The notes beneath the pieces were generated by a model, which ran no database searches, was not told the DNA's origin, and saw nothing but the letters and a program-made list of their open reading frames with translations. The position numbers were made by a program, and so were the translations under genes. Shown one piece after another: positions 53,033-64,000 of a stretch of DNA of 64,000 nucleotides (positions within the stretch are counted from its first letter, which is position 1; each line of letters opens with the position of its first letter). Source of the stretch: Wuchereria bancrofti (Eukaryota; Nematoda; Chromadorea; Rhabditida; Onchocercidae). The stretch lies in assembly GCA_005281725.1 (NCBI GenBank), contig SSBO01000001.1:7238399-7302398 (forward strand), written 5' to 3'.

Positions 53033-53226
53033 AAGAAACTAATTGATCGAATTCGAGATTCTACCCATAGACTGTTAAGAAACTAAGAGATGTTCGAACT
53101 CGAGATTAAACTAACAGAACAGTAAGAAACTAACTGATATTTGAATTCGAGACTAGGCAGATAATATAGTAAGAAACTAAGTGATGTTCGAAATCGAGAA
53201 TAGCGGATAGAATGGTAAGAAAGTTG
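53033..53226 (+). repeat. 46-47-bp imperfect minisatellite, five copies
   Basis: AAGAAA(CTAA) recurs at 53033, 53077, 53124, 53171 and 53217 (spacing 44, 47, 47, 46). Most copies are followed by a GATGTTCGAA-like segment and CGAGA. Confidence 0.85.
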
Positions 53227-53436
53227 GACTGACCAACTACTTTCTCATCTTAAGGATGCAAAAGCAACTGGTGTGCATCCATCGTCTATTCCTTTATCAT
53301 CCATCCGGTTGTCTATAGGCGGTGATGGTTGTGATAATAGTGATGGTGATGATGCTGGTAGTGCTACCGGTGGTGATAAATGCGGCGCCAATTGTCAGCA
53401 GTTAATGTCTTGCATTGATTTCAAAACTATCAAATG
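53217..53436 (+). CDS. Orphan exon-like frame, 72 codons, unknown
   Basis: Open frame without an ATG at its left end, closing with TGA. It begins SWTDQLLSHLKDAKATG and ends CIDFKTIK, with CGANCQQLMSC near the end. It is clearly richer in G+C than its surroundings and uses varied codons. The middle (GGDG...DGDDAGS) is partly a GAT-type repeat, which weakens the case. No strong acceptor was identified at its left edge, where the 47-bp minisatellite ends. It could be a terminal exon of an unseen plus-strand gene, a decayed exon or chance. Confidence 0.25.
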
Positions 53437-53959
53437 ATGATGATATAAATAAATGAAATAAATGAAATTAAAGACAGAAAAAGGGATGAAACACTGAAAT
53501 TGAATAAAAGTTGTAAATGATAGCGGCAGACTATCAGTGATAGTTTCATCCATAAAACAACTATCAATGCTATTTCATACTGTCCTTATTAAAGAATCAA
53601 TTTAAAATCAATCTTCCATATAACATCATTGATTGCAGTTTCATTTTAATCCTATGGAAATACTACAACCAAATAGATAAAAATACAGATATTTTTTTTT
53701 TGTAAGAAACTCAGATTTTCTGAAAATCCGCTTTGTATTGATTAGAACTCTTTACGATGATTGACAAATTAATTGTTAATTAATCGATAAAATGCAGTAA
53801 CTGCATACAATATGCTAACTTCAAGAAGCAAAAAACCCATATACGTATATGGTAATTCACAAATTAACCGACACCCGAATAATTAGGATGGTAAGTAGTG
53901 ATAAATGAAAACATCACTGACATATCGATACCGAATACTGTCACTAGCATCCAACGAAC

Positions 53960-54029
53960 ATCAATCATCATCATCAAACATCATCATCATCATTATCATG
54001 ATCACCATCGTTCATCATCATCATCATCA

Positions 54030-54062
<33 letters not shown>

Positions 54063-54130
54063 GTTCATCATCATCATCATTATCATCATCATCATCGTTC
54101 ATCATCATCATCATTATCATCATCATCATC

Positions 54131-54169
<39 letters not shown>

Positions 54170-54250
54170 TATCATCACCATCATCATTATCATCATCGCC
54201 AATCATTATCATTATCATCATCGCCAATCATTATCATTATCATCATCATA
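53960..54250 (+). repeat. ATC triplet tract with 34-bp higher-order unit
   Basis: About 290 bp of ATC. Inside it a 34-bp unit starting CGTTCATCATC repeats with starts at 54062, 54096 and 54130. The His/Ser/Ile frames over it are repeat translations. Confidence 0.93.
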
Positions 54251-57200
54251 TTATTATTATTATCACTTGTTAAGAGGTTAGGTCATGTACTCATTTCATT
54301 GAAAGTAATGATTAAATAATTATTGAGGAAAAATAATGAAATAATTGCATAAAAGAAAATTCTCTTATTTTCGTCAATCAAATCGCGCTATTTAAAGGGT
54401 TTAGATAAGGGATGATGATGAAATAGTAATAGCAAAAAATTATCAATTATGAACAAGATTATTTCGTGATGCTTTTTTTTGTGAAATAATTTACAAATAT
54501 ATCATATCAGCGGAAACCTGAATTAACCTCTTTCGTTTAATAATAGATCAATATAAATCATTATTTAAAAAACACTAATACCGATTAGATATATCCTTTA
54601 TCAACTGAATAGCTGAAATGTATTTTCGATAAATTAACAATTATGAAGAAATTTCACACATATTTCATTTTATTATCAACAGAAATGATTACACCATCAC
54701 GTAAAAAAAGAAAAAAGCATAGTGTCTGACAATATAAGCATATGTGTAAACAATATGCTAAACTTAAAAAAAACGGAAATTGAAATATAAGAAGAGAAAT
54801 TAAAAAAATGATCAAAAGTTTTTGAAATTACTAAATTACATACCATTTTATTATCAACAGAATGATTACACCATCGAAATAAAATATTGATATCGGTTGA
54901 TCAATGTCCATATCAATTACAAATATTACTGATTATTCCTTTCTTCCTCTTTACTCTATGTTACTACGTATTCTCTCTGCTCAATTGCGGTCTTTTATCT
55001 CAACAAACATTCTTGCATTTATTAATTATCACTGATTATATTGGTCATGCAAGATTTCTGATAATTAAATAACCTTTTGTTGACATAGTTCTGATAATCG
55101 TATGATCAATTAATGCTAAATATATATACTATATTTGTTAACCTAAATTTCAATTATCTTTATTACTCTTTGAGTCCTATCATTTATAGCTTCATTAATT
55201 ATAAATCACCTCTTCCTCTCTCTCATTCTCACTTCCTCCCTCCCCTTTTTCTGATTTTATCGAAATTTTAGATTTGTTTATCGTAAAAAAGCAAAAAATA
55301 ATTGAACATTAGTTGATCTGAAAGTTTAGTGTTCTCCCACTAATTCTTCCACATTATTTCATTATAAAAAAGAAAAAGATATAAAATGATCATTTTAAGA
55401 GCTGCGAAATTTCAAAATATGAAAAGAAAATAAAATCATAAATTATTTCAGATAATTAAATGGATGTATTTATTATTAAAACGATTAATATAATATTTTT
55501 TTTTAAGGAACCGTTTTTTTTTAAAAAAAAGAATGATGAATTGGAAATAATAAATATAAACAGATAGCATTATTTTATTGTAAAATACTAAAATACTATT
55601 TATTCCAAAATAAACTATTTAAATTCAAATAATGTAAGTTTATAATTCTGGAATAGAAATATGAATAAATCTGTGAGTCTGATTTATGTATATTTGCTGC
55701 TTGTTGCCGAATAATTCATTCTAATTTGCAGTAGAGACCACGAGGTTAAAATATTGCTATTGCAATTAATAAAAAAATTAAAAAAATTTTCATTTTACTA
55801 TAGCACTGCAACTAATAGCAAAGATGAAATGAAAATTAAAAATTATGAAAGGAAAATCATTTATTTAAAGCAAGAAGATCGCTCATTACTCATTTCAATT
55901 AATTCATAATTGAAATCTCATTTATTTTACCAGTATTTAGATAAATAAATATCGACTAAAAATTTTATTTTAAATTTATTCCATCTCAATCATTTTCAGA
56001 TTATACAAATATGAGTTCTTCCCTTATTCTACAAATACATTACATTTACGCATATGTATATATTCACGTACGTCATTTCTGCTGATTAGTTTCGCTTTTT
56101 TTGCAAAAAAAAAAAAAACTATTATCAATGGTGTTATCATTGAATAATTCAAATGTGAGCAATGATACAAATGAAATGATTCAGAATCTACTGCTGCTAA
56201 ACAATGGCGGAAATTGAATGATTCAGAACAGTGATGTGAATTGTTGATATGGGAAATGAACAAATGCGTAAACAGGTGTTTAGCATACCTTACTAAGCTC
56301 GAATTAAAAGTTACAAAAATCAGCGATTGTAAATCACACCATTTCGTTTACACAAAAAAAAACGAGATTCGTAAATTAATGCTAAATAAGAATTATTCAT
56401 TATAATGTTCAAGGATTTTCTTCGATGAGTTTATTAAATCTATTACAGCTTCACCTAATTTATCTTCAGAAAAGTATTTATTAACTGTAGGAGTTATATT
56501 AATGAAACTCCATGAATTAAAAAAAAAATATCGATTAATTAGGCACAAATTCATATCAAATCAGCTATAGTTATAACAGAACTTCATTTGATTTTAAGAA
56601 AATAAAAACCTTTTTGTTGGAATAAAAAAAGAAAGATCCAATTTGAATTCCAATGATAGTAGTAGCTAAAAAAAATAACTGAAAAAAAATGTCAGATCTT
56701 AACAAATGCGAAACTTGCTGTTAATAAAAAATAAGTTTCGATGGAATTGTTAGGGATTTCAGTTAAAAATTGCTCGTATAGGATGTAACAAAGTTATTCC
56801 GGAGATACATACAATTAAAAGAATTGTTTGATGCCACTCAATTTCAAAGTATGTCATTTACCGAAAGATGTGTAAATTGCATCAATTAATTATGCAAATT
56901 ATCTGGTTTTTATATCTTATAGAACTAAAGAATTTTTTTGTTTCTTTTTTAGGATAGAACTGATCAGATAGTAGCATAGTTTGGTGACATTTTTTGCTTG
57001 ACATACTCTACATTCATACTCACTTGAGAAAATATTCGTACTTGCAATTATAGCATTAACCAGGAGACCGATTAGCCACTAGTAAGTAATGGAAATTCAA
57101 AAATAAAACGAACGATTGAAATAAACTAAAAGAATTTAATTTCTTTCAGGTCCCTAAATTTTTCACCAGTTTATGGGCTATCAGCTTGCTGTATGTCATC

Positions 57201-58321
57201 CTTTGAGCGATTGTTTCATTTTATATAATTCGACATAAATGAAGTAAACGAATGAATACAACAATTAATGAATTAAACGTACTATAAAAAAATCACATAT
57301 ACAAATATGCTATGAAAACAAAAGATAGCTATTAGTATTTATGTCCGAAGAAATTTCATCTTTTTCAGGAGGAAACGAATGAAATTTTTGGTTGCCCTCA
57401 ATCTTAATCCCAAAACTGGATTGTTTTTTTTTAAAAGTAATTTTAATTTGTACATCTTCTGGAAAAAATTGCAATAGGAAAGTTTGATAGATATAAAGAA
57501 GTAATGATTTCGTGACATGTTAATTATAGTAGTAAATGAAATGATAAATAAAAAATGAATGAACCTAAATGAGCAAACAAATAAACAAAAACTTTAAATG
57601 CAATAATAAGCAAATTAAAAACAAAATTGGAACTGCGAGAAATGTATCCCAATGGCATCATTTAATATAATTACACGATGAAAAATAGCCAATAATTAAT
57701 AGAATATCACTAGTTTTCACTTTGTTTTAATGATCTAATGAATTTTTCAAATGCACATTTGCGCATACTTTTCTTACAGTAAGAATAACAAACGAGCGAT
57801 TTTGCTGGAAATTAACTAAAATTTGCCGAAGGATAAAGAAATTTCTACCATCATAAAGAACCGTTTGATAATTGAACATTTTAACAATGAAAATTAACAA
57901 CAAATAAAATTTGGAAAATAAACAATTAAATTAAAGCGAAAATTAAAATGAAATGAGGAAAACAGAACAGAAAGAGCTAATTGTCATTTAACAGAGTAAT
58001 TTGATTGCCTCAAGAAAATGTATACGAAAGTACGTGTAAGAAACCGTTTTTCTATTTAGATTACAAATATTAAAATTAACTATTCTTTTGTTCCTTCAAG
58101 TTTTTAAAACTATTTTATGAAATGAAATATTACAACTTAAGATATAATTAGTGTGAAACCATATAAAAATTCTCATAGAATCAATAAAAATAAATAAGCA
58201 GTAATAGTTCCACTCTATTTTTGAAGCTTTATAAACATAATTTTCTAACACACTTAAATTGAAGAATTTGAATTCATAAGTGAAATTATTCCTTTTCTGC
58301 TGAGACCAATATAATCCTGCA

Positions 58322-61300
58322 CTATTGAAGTGTATCATCGTTCATTTCATTTGTCAATTTTTCAGTCGGTGAATCAGGTTCATCTATATCAATGATAGTA
58401 CCATGCCATGACCACGAATTCAATAAATCATCCGTGCCATTCTTGATGGTTGTGATATGAATATTACGTGATGTTGGCTTCTTTTCCACCACTTGCTCAG
58501 ATGGTTTCAATATCAGTGGTACATTATTGCCATATATTGTAAACCAAAGGTCAATGTAATGACCACGTAAACGTGGTTCCTGAAAGATCATTCATTTCAC
58601 ACCACCTATTATGATATTAGGAATTTATTTCAACAAATCCTTGATTTGTTGAATTCTTCTGATTTATTGGAAATTAAGTGAACTTGAAAAGCGTGAGTAG
58701 GAAACCATAAAAACACGGTCTTTATTTTAAAAAATAATTTATTGTCTAAAAACAGTATGATTATTTGATCTTAGTTAAAAAGTTGAATATAGAATAAAAA
58801 AACAAGAAAGACCGTTTTAGCATCACTGATCTGAGCCCATAATTTGGTAGCTATATCGCGTGACAATGACTTCCATGCTGTATCATCTTCGGCACTGAAG
58901 GAATGAAGAAAATATTTATTTTCCAAATCAGTGCTACACTAATACGCCTTCTAAGATAAATGTTTGATGTGGAAGAGGAATATAGTAGTAAGCTCAAAAA
59001 CTAATGCTTCTTTGAATTTATGCAAAAATCAAAGCTTGGTCTAAAAATTTTTCAAAACTCGCTAGTAATAATGTCGTCCTTCAAACAATTTATATTAGAA
59101 AAGTTCACTAAAGATACGAAAAAAACCATGAAAAAACCATTTACGAAAAACCATGAAAGAAGTATCAAAAATAAGCGCTGGACAAAAAAATGAAAGTAAA
59201 ATGGAAGAAGCAAAATCAGTTACTCTAATCTCAATTTTTTCAACAAAAAGTGGAGACTATTAACCTATGTATAATTAATAGAAAATGAAGAACCCCAAAA
59301 TGATGCAAAGTGGTGGTTTAAGTGACAGTTGAGATGCAATGTAATAGCGTGCAACAGGCTCAGGATCGCTGAAACATAAATCTATTAATTTGTTCGTAAC
59401 TTCGCTGACGAAAGATGGCGATTTATGTCGGTAAACCATGTCAATCAGAAATGTCAACGCTGCGAGACGCATCTGAAAGCTCATATGTTTTATTAAAACA
59501 TTGTCTCTGAAATTATTCTAACCACCGCAATAACCAATATAACAATCTTCAGCTGCTTTGGACAGAGAACTTATAATTCAGTTTCTGATAAAAATCTCTC
59601 ATGAACTTCTAAAACAATAATGAAAATTAAGAAAATAGAAAGGACACAAATATGTGTCCTTTCTATTTTTTTGTGTCCTATCTATAAATCCTAAAATCTT
59701 ACCGGCACATACATATTCGGCTGCGCAAAGGACCAAAATACTTTGGGATCAAGGGGGATGTGAAACGTTCGTTGCATCTGCAATAATCAAATGCTGCTTA
59801 ATCTCAGTAAAAAGCATATGAGCTATAGAAGGAAATTGTTTCGATCACCTCAAAAATGCTTTACGTATTTCATTTTTTTACTAGCAATCTGAAAATATTT
59901 ACGTGGTATATAGCTTGAAGTGCAGTAATTCCAATAACACGGCCAAAACTAGGTTTTAATGTATCCATATTTAAGGCAAGAGTGAACTCAGACAGCAATT
60001 CCTTCATTTCGGTACTTAGAGAAAGAGGACTCATGTTTGTTATATCTCTGTTTTCGGCTGGCACCAAAGTAGCAGCTAACGAGTTTATCAGTGAAGCTCG
60101 ATAATGATCGTCCGAATATCTGGAGATACTTCTAAATTCTTTGAAATAAAACTTCAACATTTCCAGCATTAATTTCTTTATGCCATTGATTGAGGTACTT
60201 CTTACGACAACCCCTCTTACCTGTTCACAGTATTATCATTGTATTTGATTAAACCAATAAGAAAATGATGAACTTCTGAAAGGGCATTATTTGAAGAAGA
60301 ACGCAATCGTGCCAAAGCTTGAGGTATTGCCTAAAAAAAAATTTACATATCAAGAAATGATTAATATAGCCTATATCAGACAAACAAATTCAAAGAAAAA
60401 TAATGACAGCGTTTTAAGAATTAAGGTTTAATATTATTAGAAAACATGAATAAAATCTTCATTACAAGTGCTTTATGTTATGTTAATGAAAATGTAGAGT
60501 TAAATTCTCGAAAATTTAAAACATAGATACCAAAACAGAACTGATTCTGTTAGCTTAGAAGATATTAATAAATTCTGATAAACAAAATGAAATAAGGAAC
60601 AAACGACAGAAAAGGTAGTGAACTGACATGCATCAAGAAGTATAGTTGCAAATTCGCGGATGTGGCCACAAAATTGTTTGGTTTTGGAATATGTGGCGCA
60701 GATTTACAACCAAAAAATTTCTTGAACAAAATCATCAAAGCGGGTGGACCTAACCATGTTTCCGGTAATTTATTCACTACTTCTACCAGAATATATGCAG
60801 CACGACATCGCACTCTAAAATTTTGAGAAGTAAATAAATGAAATAAGAATGAAAGCGCTTGACACAGAGCTATTTCAGTTTACTGTATCCTCAAAATATG
60901 TAAGAAATTCTACAAAATATAAGATCACAATACTTGCCGGTAGAAGAAAACTTCAGTTTCGATAGTTTCAATAAGAATGGCTCTAGCGTGTGGACTTGGA
61001 AAACGCTGTAAAACATCGAGTGCTTGAAGCTGTGCCAAGACGTCTCGTTCATATTTTAACATATATTCCCATTGATAAACCGGCTGCTGAATGCTAACTT
61101 TTCGTAGCAAAAGTAGATCAGGATCAATTCTGGAACTCATTGTTTCCAAAAAAGAAAAATGAAAATTGTAAGAAAATGAAAATATTGTTCTCATGATAAT
61201 GTTGTTCTCTATAGAATTATTTGACGGTATACACAACCTAATCCAAAGAACCGGAGAGTCAGGATCCATATTTGCTAAATCAATTTCAAGCTCCTCTCCA

Positions 61301-64000
61301 GTTGAAAGTGGAATTTTTTTCTTCTTTTGCCTTCGTCCCTATAATGTCCGATTTTAAAGACACAAATGATGAATGGAAACCCAAATTTAAAGAAATGACG
61401 CAAATCAGACCTCAACTAGAGGAAGGATGCTGAAAAAGGACAAATAAAAATTACACTGCAGATTTTCTAAATTTATAAGTCGAAACAGCAATAAATTCCA
61501 AAAAAATAAATTCATACACATGAATTTATAAAAAGCTTTAATTTAATTCTATTTCAAATAAAAAATCCTACACTAAACTAGATGGTCACGGATTAAAATT
61601 CCAGCTAGACTGTAACCAATAAAAAAAAATAAGTCATGTAACCTTTGAATGGCATTGAAGATCATGTTTCGAATGATTGGAATCGATTTGCACTGTATGT
61701 GTGAATGATCCATCTAATTCCTGAACCACAACAATTAATGGACCAACGTAACTGAAATAAACTGAATAAATGAACAAACTATCTGTAGAAACGTTCTTTG
61801 CTCAATGCCACAATTTCCACAGAATTGTGAATTAAAATAGGAATGCAAAAATTTGCTCCTTTACTAAATGCACAAGACATTCCATGAAATTCAACGAACC
61901 TTTGTCGTCCACGATTTGCAGAAGGTTCTTGCTTTACTTCAAGTTCAATCATATTTCGTTTACGATTAAAAGCATACTGCACCTGAAATATTTGACTTCA
62001 AATTAGTGCATAAATTAGGTTGAAAATAGTAATCGTATGTACAATTAAAAAATTAATTTTACAACATCAATAGTTATGTCGTGAATTGAATGAATATTTA
62101 TGTTATATTACAACAATGTTGTAGCTTTCTTTAAAGCTTTCCTTAAAGCTTTCCTTTTAGCTTTCCTTAAAAAAATATTAATAAAAATATTTGGAATTTA
62201 TCATTGGTACAATAGAACTTGAGAAATTATGCATCATTTTTTCCTTTTTCTTTTTTGTTTGAATATTTTTAAAACACTCAAATCAACTGTTAATTTTTAA
62301 ATGCTACTTTCCTTTTTTTATTAACTTCTATTTTTTTTTTGCAACTTTCCTACTCGCATGTTTTTATTCCTCCCAAAAGTTACTTCACTAACCCAAAATT
62401 TTGCATGACCACCGTTGTGAATCCACTGTTCCAGAAATGTCGGCAATTCTTGGCCCGTAACACTGGAAACGGTACGAAAAAACGACTCTGTTGAAACGGT
62501 CATATGCTGCCAATGAGCTGGCTCTTTTTGCAGTTGGCTTGCTTGCATCGCTACGCTTAATATTTTCTGTATTACCTAAAACTAGGGAAGAAACACATTG
62601 ACTAGAATACTAGAAGACTTAACTAACACATGAAGTTCTGGAAATCGCTTTTGTATAACATTTCCTTTTCTATTTCTTTAAAAATGACATATGAAGAATA
62701 TCATAGTAATCACATTAGTGTTCTCTAATCAACTCCTAGAATGGTTAGCAAAAAAAAAAAATCTTTTAAGAAAAATGAAACATTCAATTTAACCTGCAAA
62801 AATGATTCCTTGCCTAAACGTTGGTTAAGCATCCGCATGACAAGGTGTCCTTTCTTGAACAAAGCATCTGCATACAGAGGAGAGCACGTATACGGGTTTC
62901 TTGGATCGAAATGTAAATACTGCTGAAAGATAAGAAATTCGAAAAGAAAAATTAAAATTCGAAGGTAAGAAAAATTCAATCATCATTATCCTTGAAGCCT
63001 AATATTTTGCTTTTTAGGTTTGGGTAAGTAAGAGCCAACTTTGGTTAGATTAAGCAACATAAAAAAGAGTAATACATTCCTTGGATGCTATTAAATTCAA
63101 AATCTTTATACAAGTACTTTCCAGCGTCAGAATAATTTAAAAACACATATGCTGAAAGGCTCACCTTATAATTTGTATTTGAGGGCCGCAAAACAATTTT
63201 TCCCCAACGTGTTTCATAGTCGGAAACATTATTCAGCATTTTACTGATCTAAAATTTTTTCTTCTTAAGAGTCATACATAACTATTTTTGAAAAACTGGT
63301 CAAACTTATGAATTATACCTGGAAAAGGTTCTCAGAAAAACCGAAAAATCGCTCTACAAACATGCCAGTGACAGATCTGCAAAAAATAGTTTCAAGAGAT
63401 AATGTAACAAAATCAAATTTTTTGCGAACTAAAAAAACTCTTATCTAGATATATTCCGGCAATATAACTTCATGAAAATAATAATATAATGAAAATGGAA
63501 ACGCAAAAATTTTTCTATCGCTGTAGCAAATTTGGATGATAACCAATTTCTCTGTTTATTATGAAAAATTCATAAGTAATGTCCCAGTTCACTTTATGGT
63601 TCCTAATAACCTTTCAGTTGCTCATTCCTCACTTGTCATACATTTTTTTGCTGAAATGCATCAGCTCATGTAAGCTCATAACTTGAGTACACTTAACAGA
63701 GCAGAACTGATAAACCTTGCAAGCGAAGAAACCAGCCAAATATCTAGCCAGCATGTTGAAGTAACAAAACATCCAAAAAATTGCTGCGCTACTGCATAAG
63801 CAAGACACTGACGCGTCATCTAAAAATAAGCGGTTGACTGCGGATTGAAAATTGGGATAACATTAGAAAAATACTTAGATTAAAGAATTGGAGCAGTTAA
63901 ATTTAAACCTAATTGATTACAATTGAGGTGAATCTAAATATTTTCATCATGTGTTTAGTTTCAACATACTTATTCAGAGATTTTTGAACAAAAATTTACT
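58322..64000 (-). CDS. taf-2: TFIID subunit 2 (TAF2), N-terminus beyond the window
   Basis: TAF2 is a TFIID subunit with an inactive M1-aminopeptidase-like fold that contributes to core-promoter contact. Exons seen (minus): 63819-63716 (AYAVAQQFFGCF), about 63375-63320, 63247-63166, 62921-62796 (AHLVMR-like GHLVMRMLNQR), about 62575-62390 (FLEQWIHNGGHAKFW), about 61981-61905 (FNRKRNMIELEVKQE), about 61748-61644 (VVVQELDGSF), about 61339-61243 (MDPDSPVLWIR), 61126-60941 (YERDVLAQLQALDVLQRFP), 60808-60630, about 60331-60223 (LIKYNDN), about 60123-59903 (RYSDDHYRASLINSLA), 59778-59701, 59471-59322, about 58895-58813 and about 58580-58322. Motif order and spacing follow human TAF2 closely. The protein ends in NDDTLQ and lacks the long Ser/Lys/His-rich tail of vertebrate TAF2. 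The last exon boundary positions are approximate by a few bases. Confidence 0.9.
58629..58653. repeat. 10-bp inverted repeat in a taf-2 intron
   Basis: TTCAACAAAT and ATTTGTTGAA separated by 5 nt, just upstream (in the gene's sense) of the last taf-2 exon. Confidence 0.88.
59632..59669. repeat. Perfect 17-bp hairpin in a taf-2 intron
   Basis: Arms 59632-59648 and 59653-59669 are exact reverse complements around a 4-nt loop (AATA). A partial third copy of the right arm (TGTGTCCTATCTAT) follows at about 59672-59685. It lies in the intron between exons 59778-59701 and 59471-59322. Confidence 0.95.
62129..62169 (-). repeat. Short AAGGAAAGCTTT tandem repeat in a taf-2 intron
   Basis: Four near-identical copies of about 13 bp built on AGCTTTCCTT (plus-strand sense). 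Confidence 0.85.

Larger units (their letters stand above)
45421..58321. other. 12.9 kb spacer upstream of zyg-8
   Basis: No recognisable gene. Holds an inverted repeat at 45616-45643, pyrimidine/purine tracts (48280-48320, 49300-49355), a CA-rich microsatellite (50263-50354), a 25-bp minisatellite (about 50511-50606), a GAT tract (51021-51530), a 47-bp minisatellite (53033-53226), a 72-codon frame (53217-53436) and an ATC tract (53960-54250). A cluster of plus-strand splice-like signals lies at 56952-57480. It probably also contains zyg-8 regulatory DNA and any 5' UTR exon. Confidence 0.65.

Noticed and set aside
53898..54281. Two overlapping plus-strand frames of over 120 codons (His/Ser/Ile-rich)
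   Set aside because: Direct translation of the ATC triplet tract in two frames.
61779..61905. Continuation of the taf-2 frame beyond RGRQR
   Set aside because: A donor (AAAG/GTTCG) lies at about 61905 and the next exon (about 61748) continues the TAF2 alignment with YVGPL, so the read-through part is intron.
63716..63819. Active M1 aminopeptidase
   Set aside because: The region aligned to the catalytic helix reads AYAVAQQFFGCF without an HExxH motif, as expected for TAF2, and the downstream sequence follows TAF2 rather than a peptidase.

Overview
This is AT-rich eukaryotic DNA from a nematode. Every long open stretch is split by 100-800 bp introns with GT...AG ends and TTTCAG-type acceptors. 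The five recognisable genes have close nematode counterparts (GEI-8/NCoR, class II alpha-mannosidase, a divergent beta-catenin, ZYG-8, TAF-2). The AT content, short introns and long simple-sequence spacers fit a filarial or other spirurid worm, but the species is an inference. I saw no rRNA, tRNA, CRISPR, bacterial operon or viral gene.

Layout. (1) 1-10130, plus strand: 3' part of a nuclear receptor co-repressor (gei-8), with two SANT domains, a cysteine-rich module between them, long Ala/Gln/Ser/Pro-rich tracts and the family's C-terminal acidic motif; its 5' end lies before the window. (2) 11820-19139, minus: a complete Golgi-type GH38 class II alpha-mannosidase in about 21 exons. (3) 19140-26872: gene-poor spacer with ATT repeats. 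(4) 26873-33423, minus: a divergent beta-catenin/armadillo protein; I could build a 17-exon model of exactly 770 codons that stays in phase. (5) 33424-38963: spacer with simple repeats, a small tandem duplication and plus-strand exon-like signals. (6) 38964-45420, minus: zyg-8, a doublecortin-like kinase with two DCX domains and an intact kinase. (7) 45421-58321: 12.9 kb spacer with GAT and ATC tracts, minisatellites and two unexplained exon-like places. (8) 58322 to the right edge, minus: taf-2 (TFIID subunit 2), with its N-terminal part outside the window.

The genes do not form an operon or pathway. They cover transcriptional repression, N-glycan processing, Wnt/adhesion-type signalling, microtubule regulation and basal transcription. 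The most unusual sequence-level observations are two separate small tandem duplications that each copy a splice site inside the beta-catenin-like gene (an acceptor at 30300-30376 and a donor at 29077-29160). Others are hidden 3' exons for zyg-8 and the mannosidase, a perfect 17-bp hairpin in a taf-2 intron, and candidate orphan exons in the spacers. I did not find a convincing new multi-gene system.
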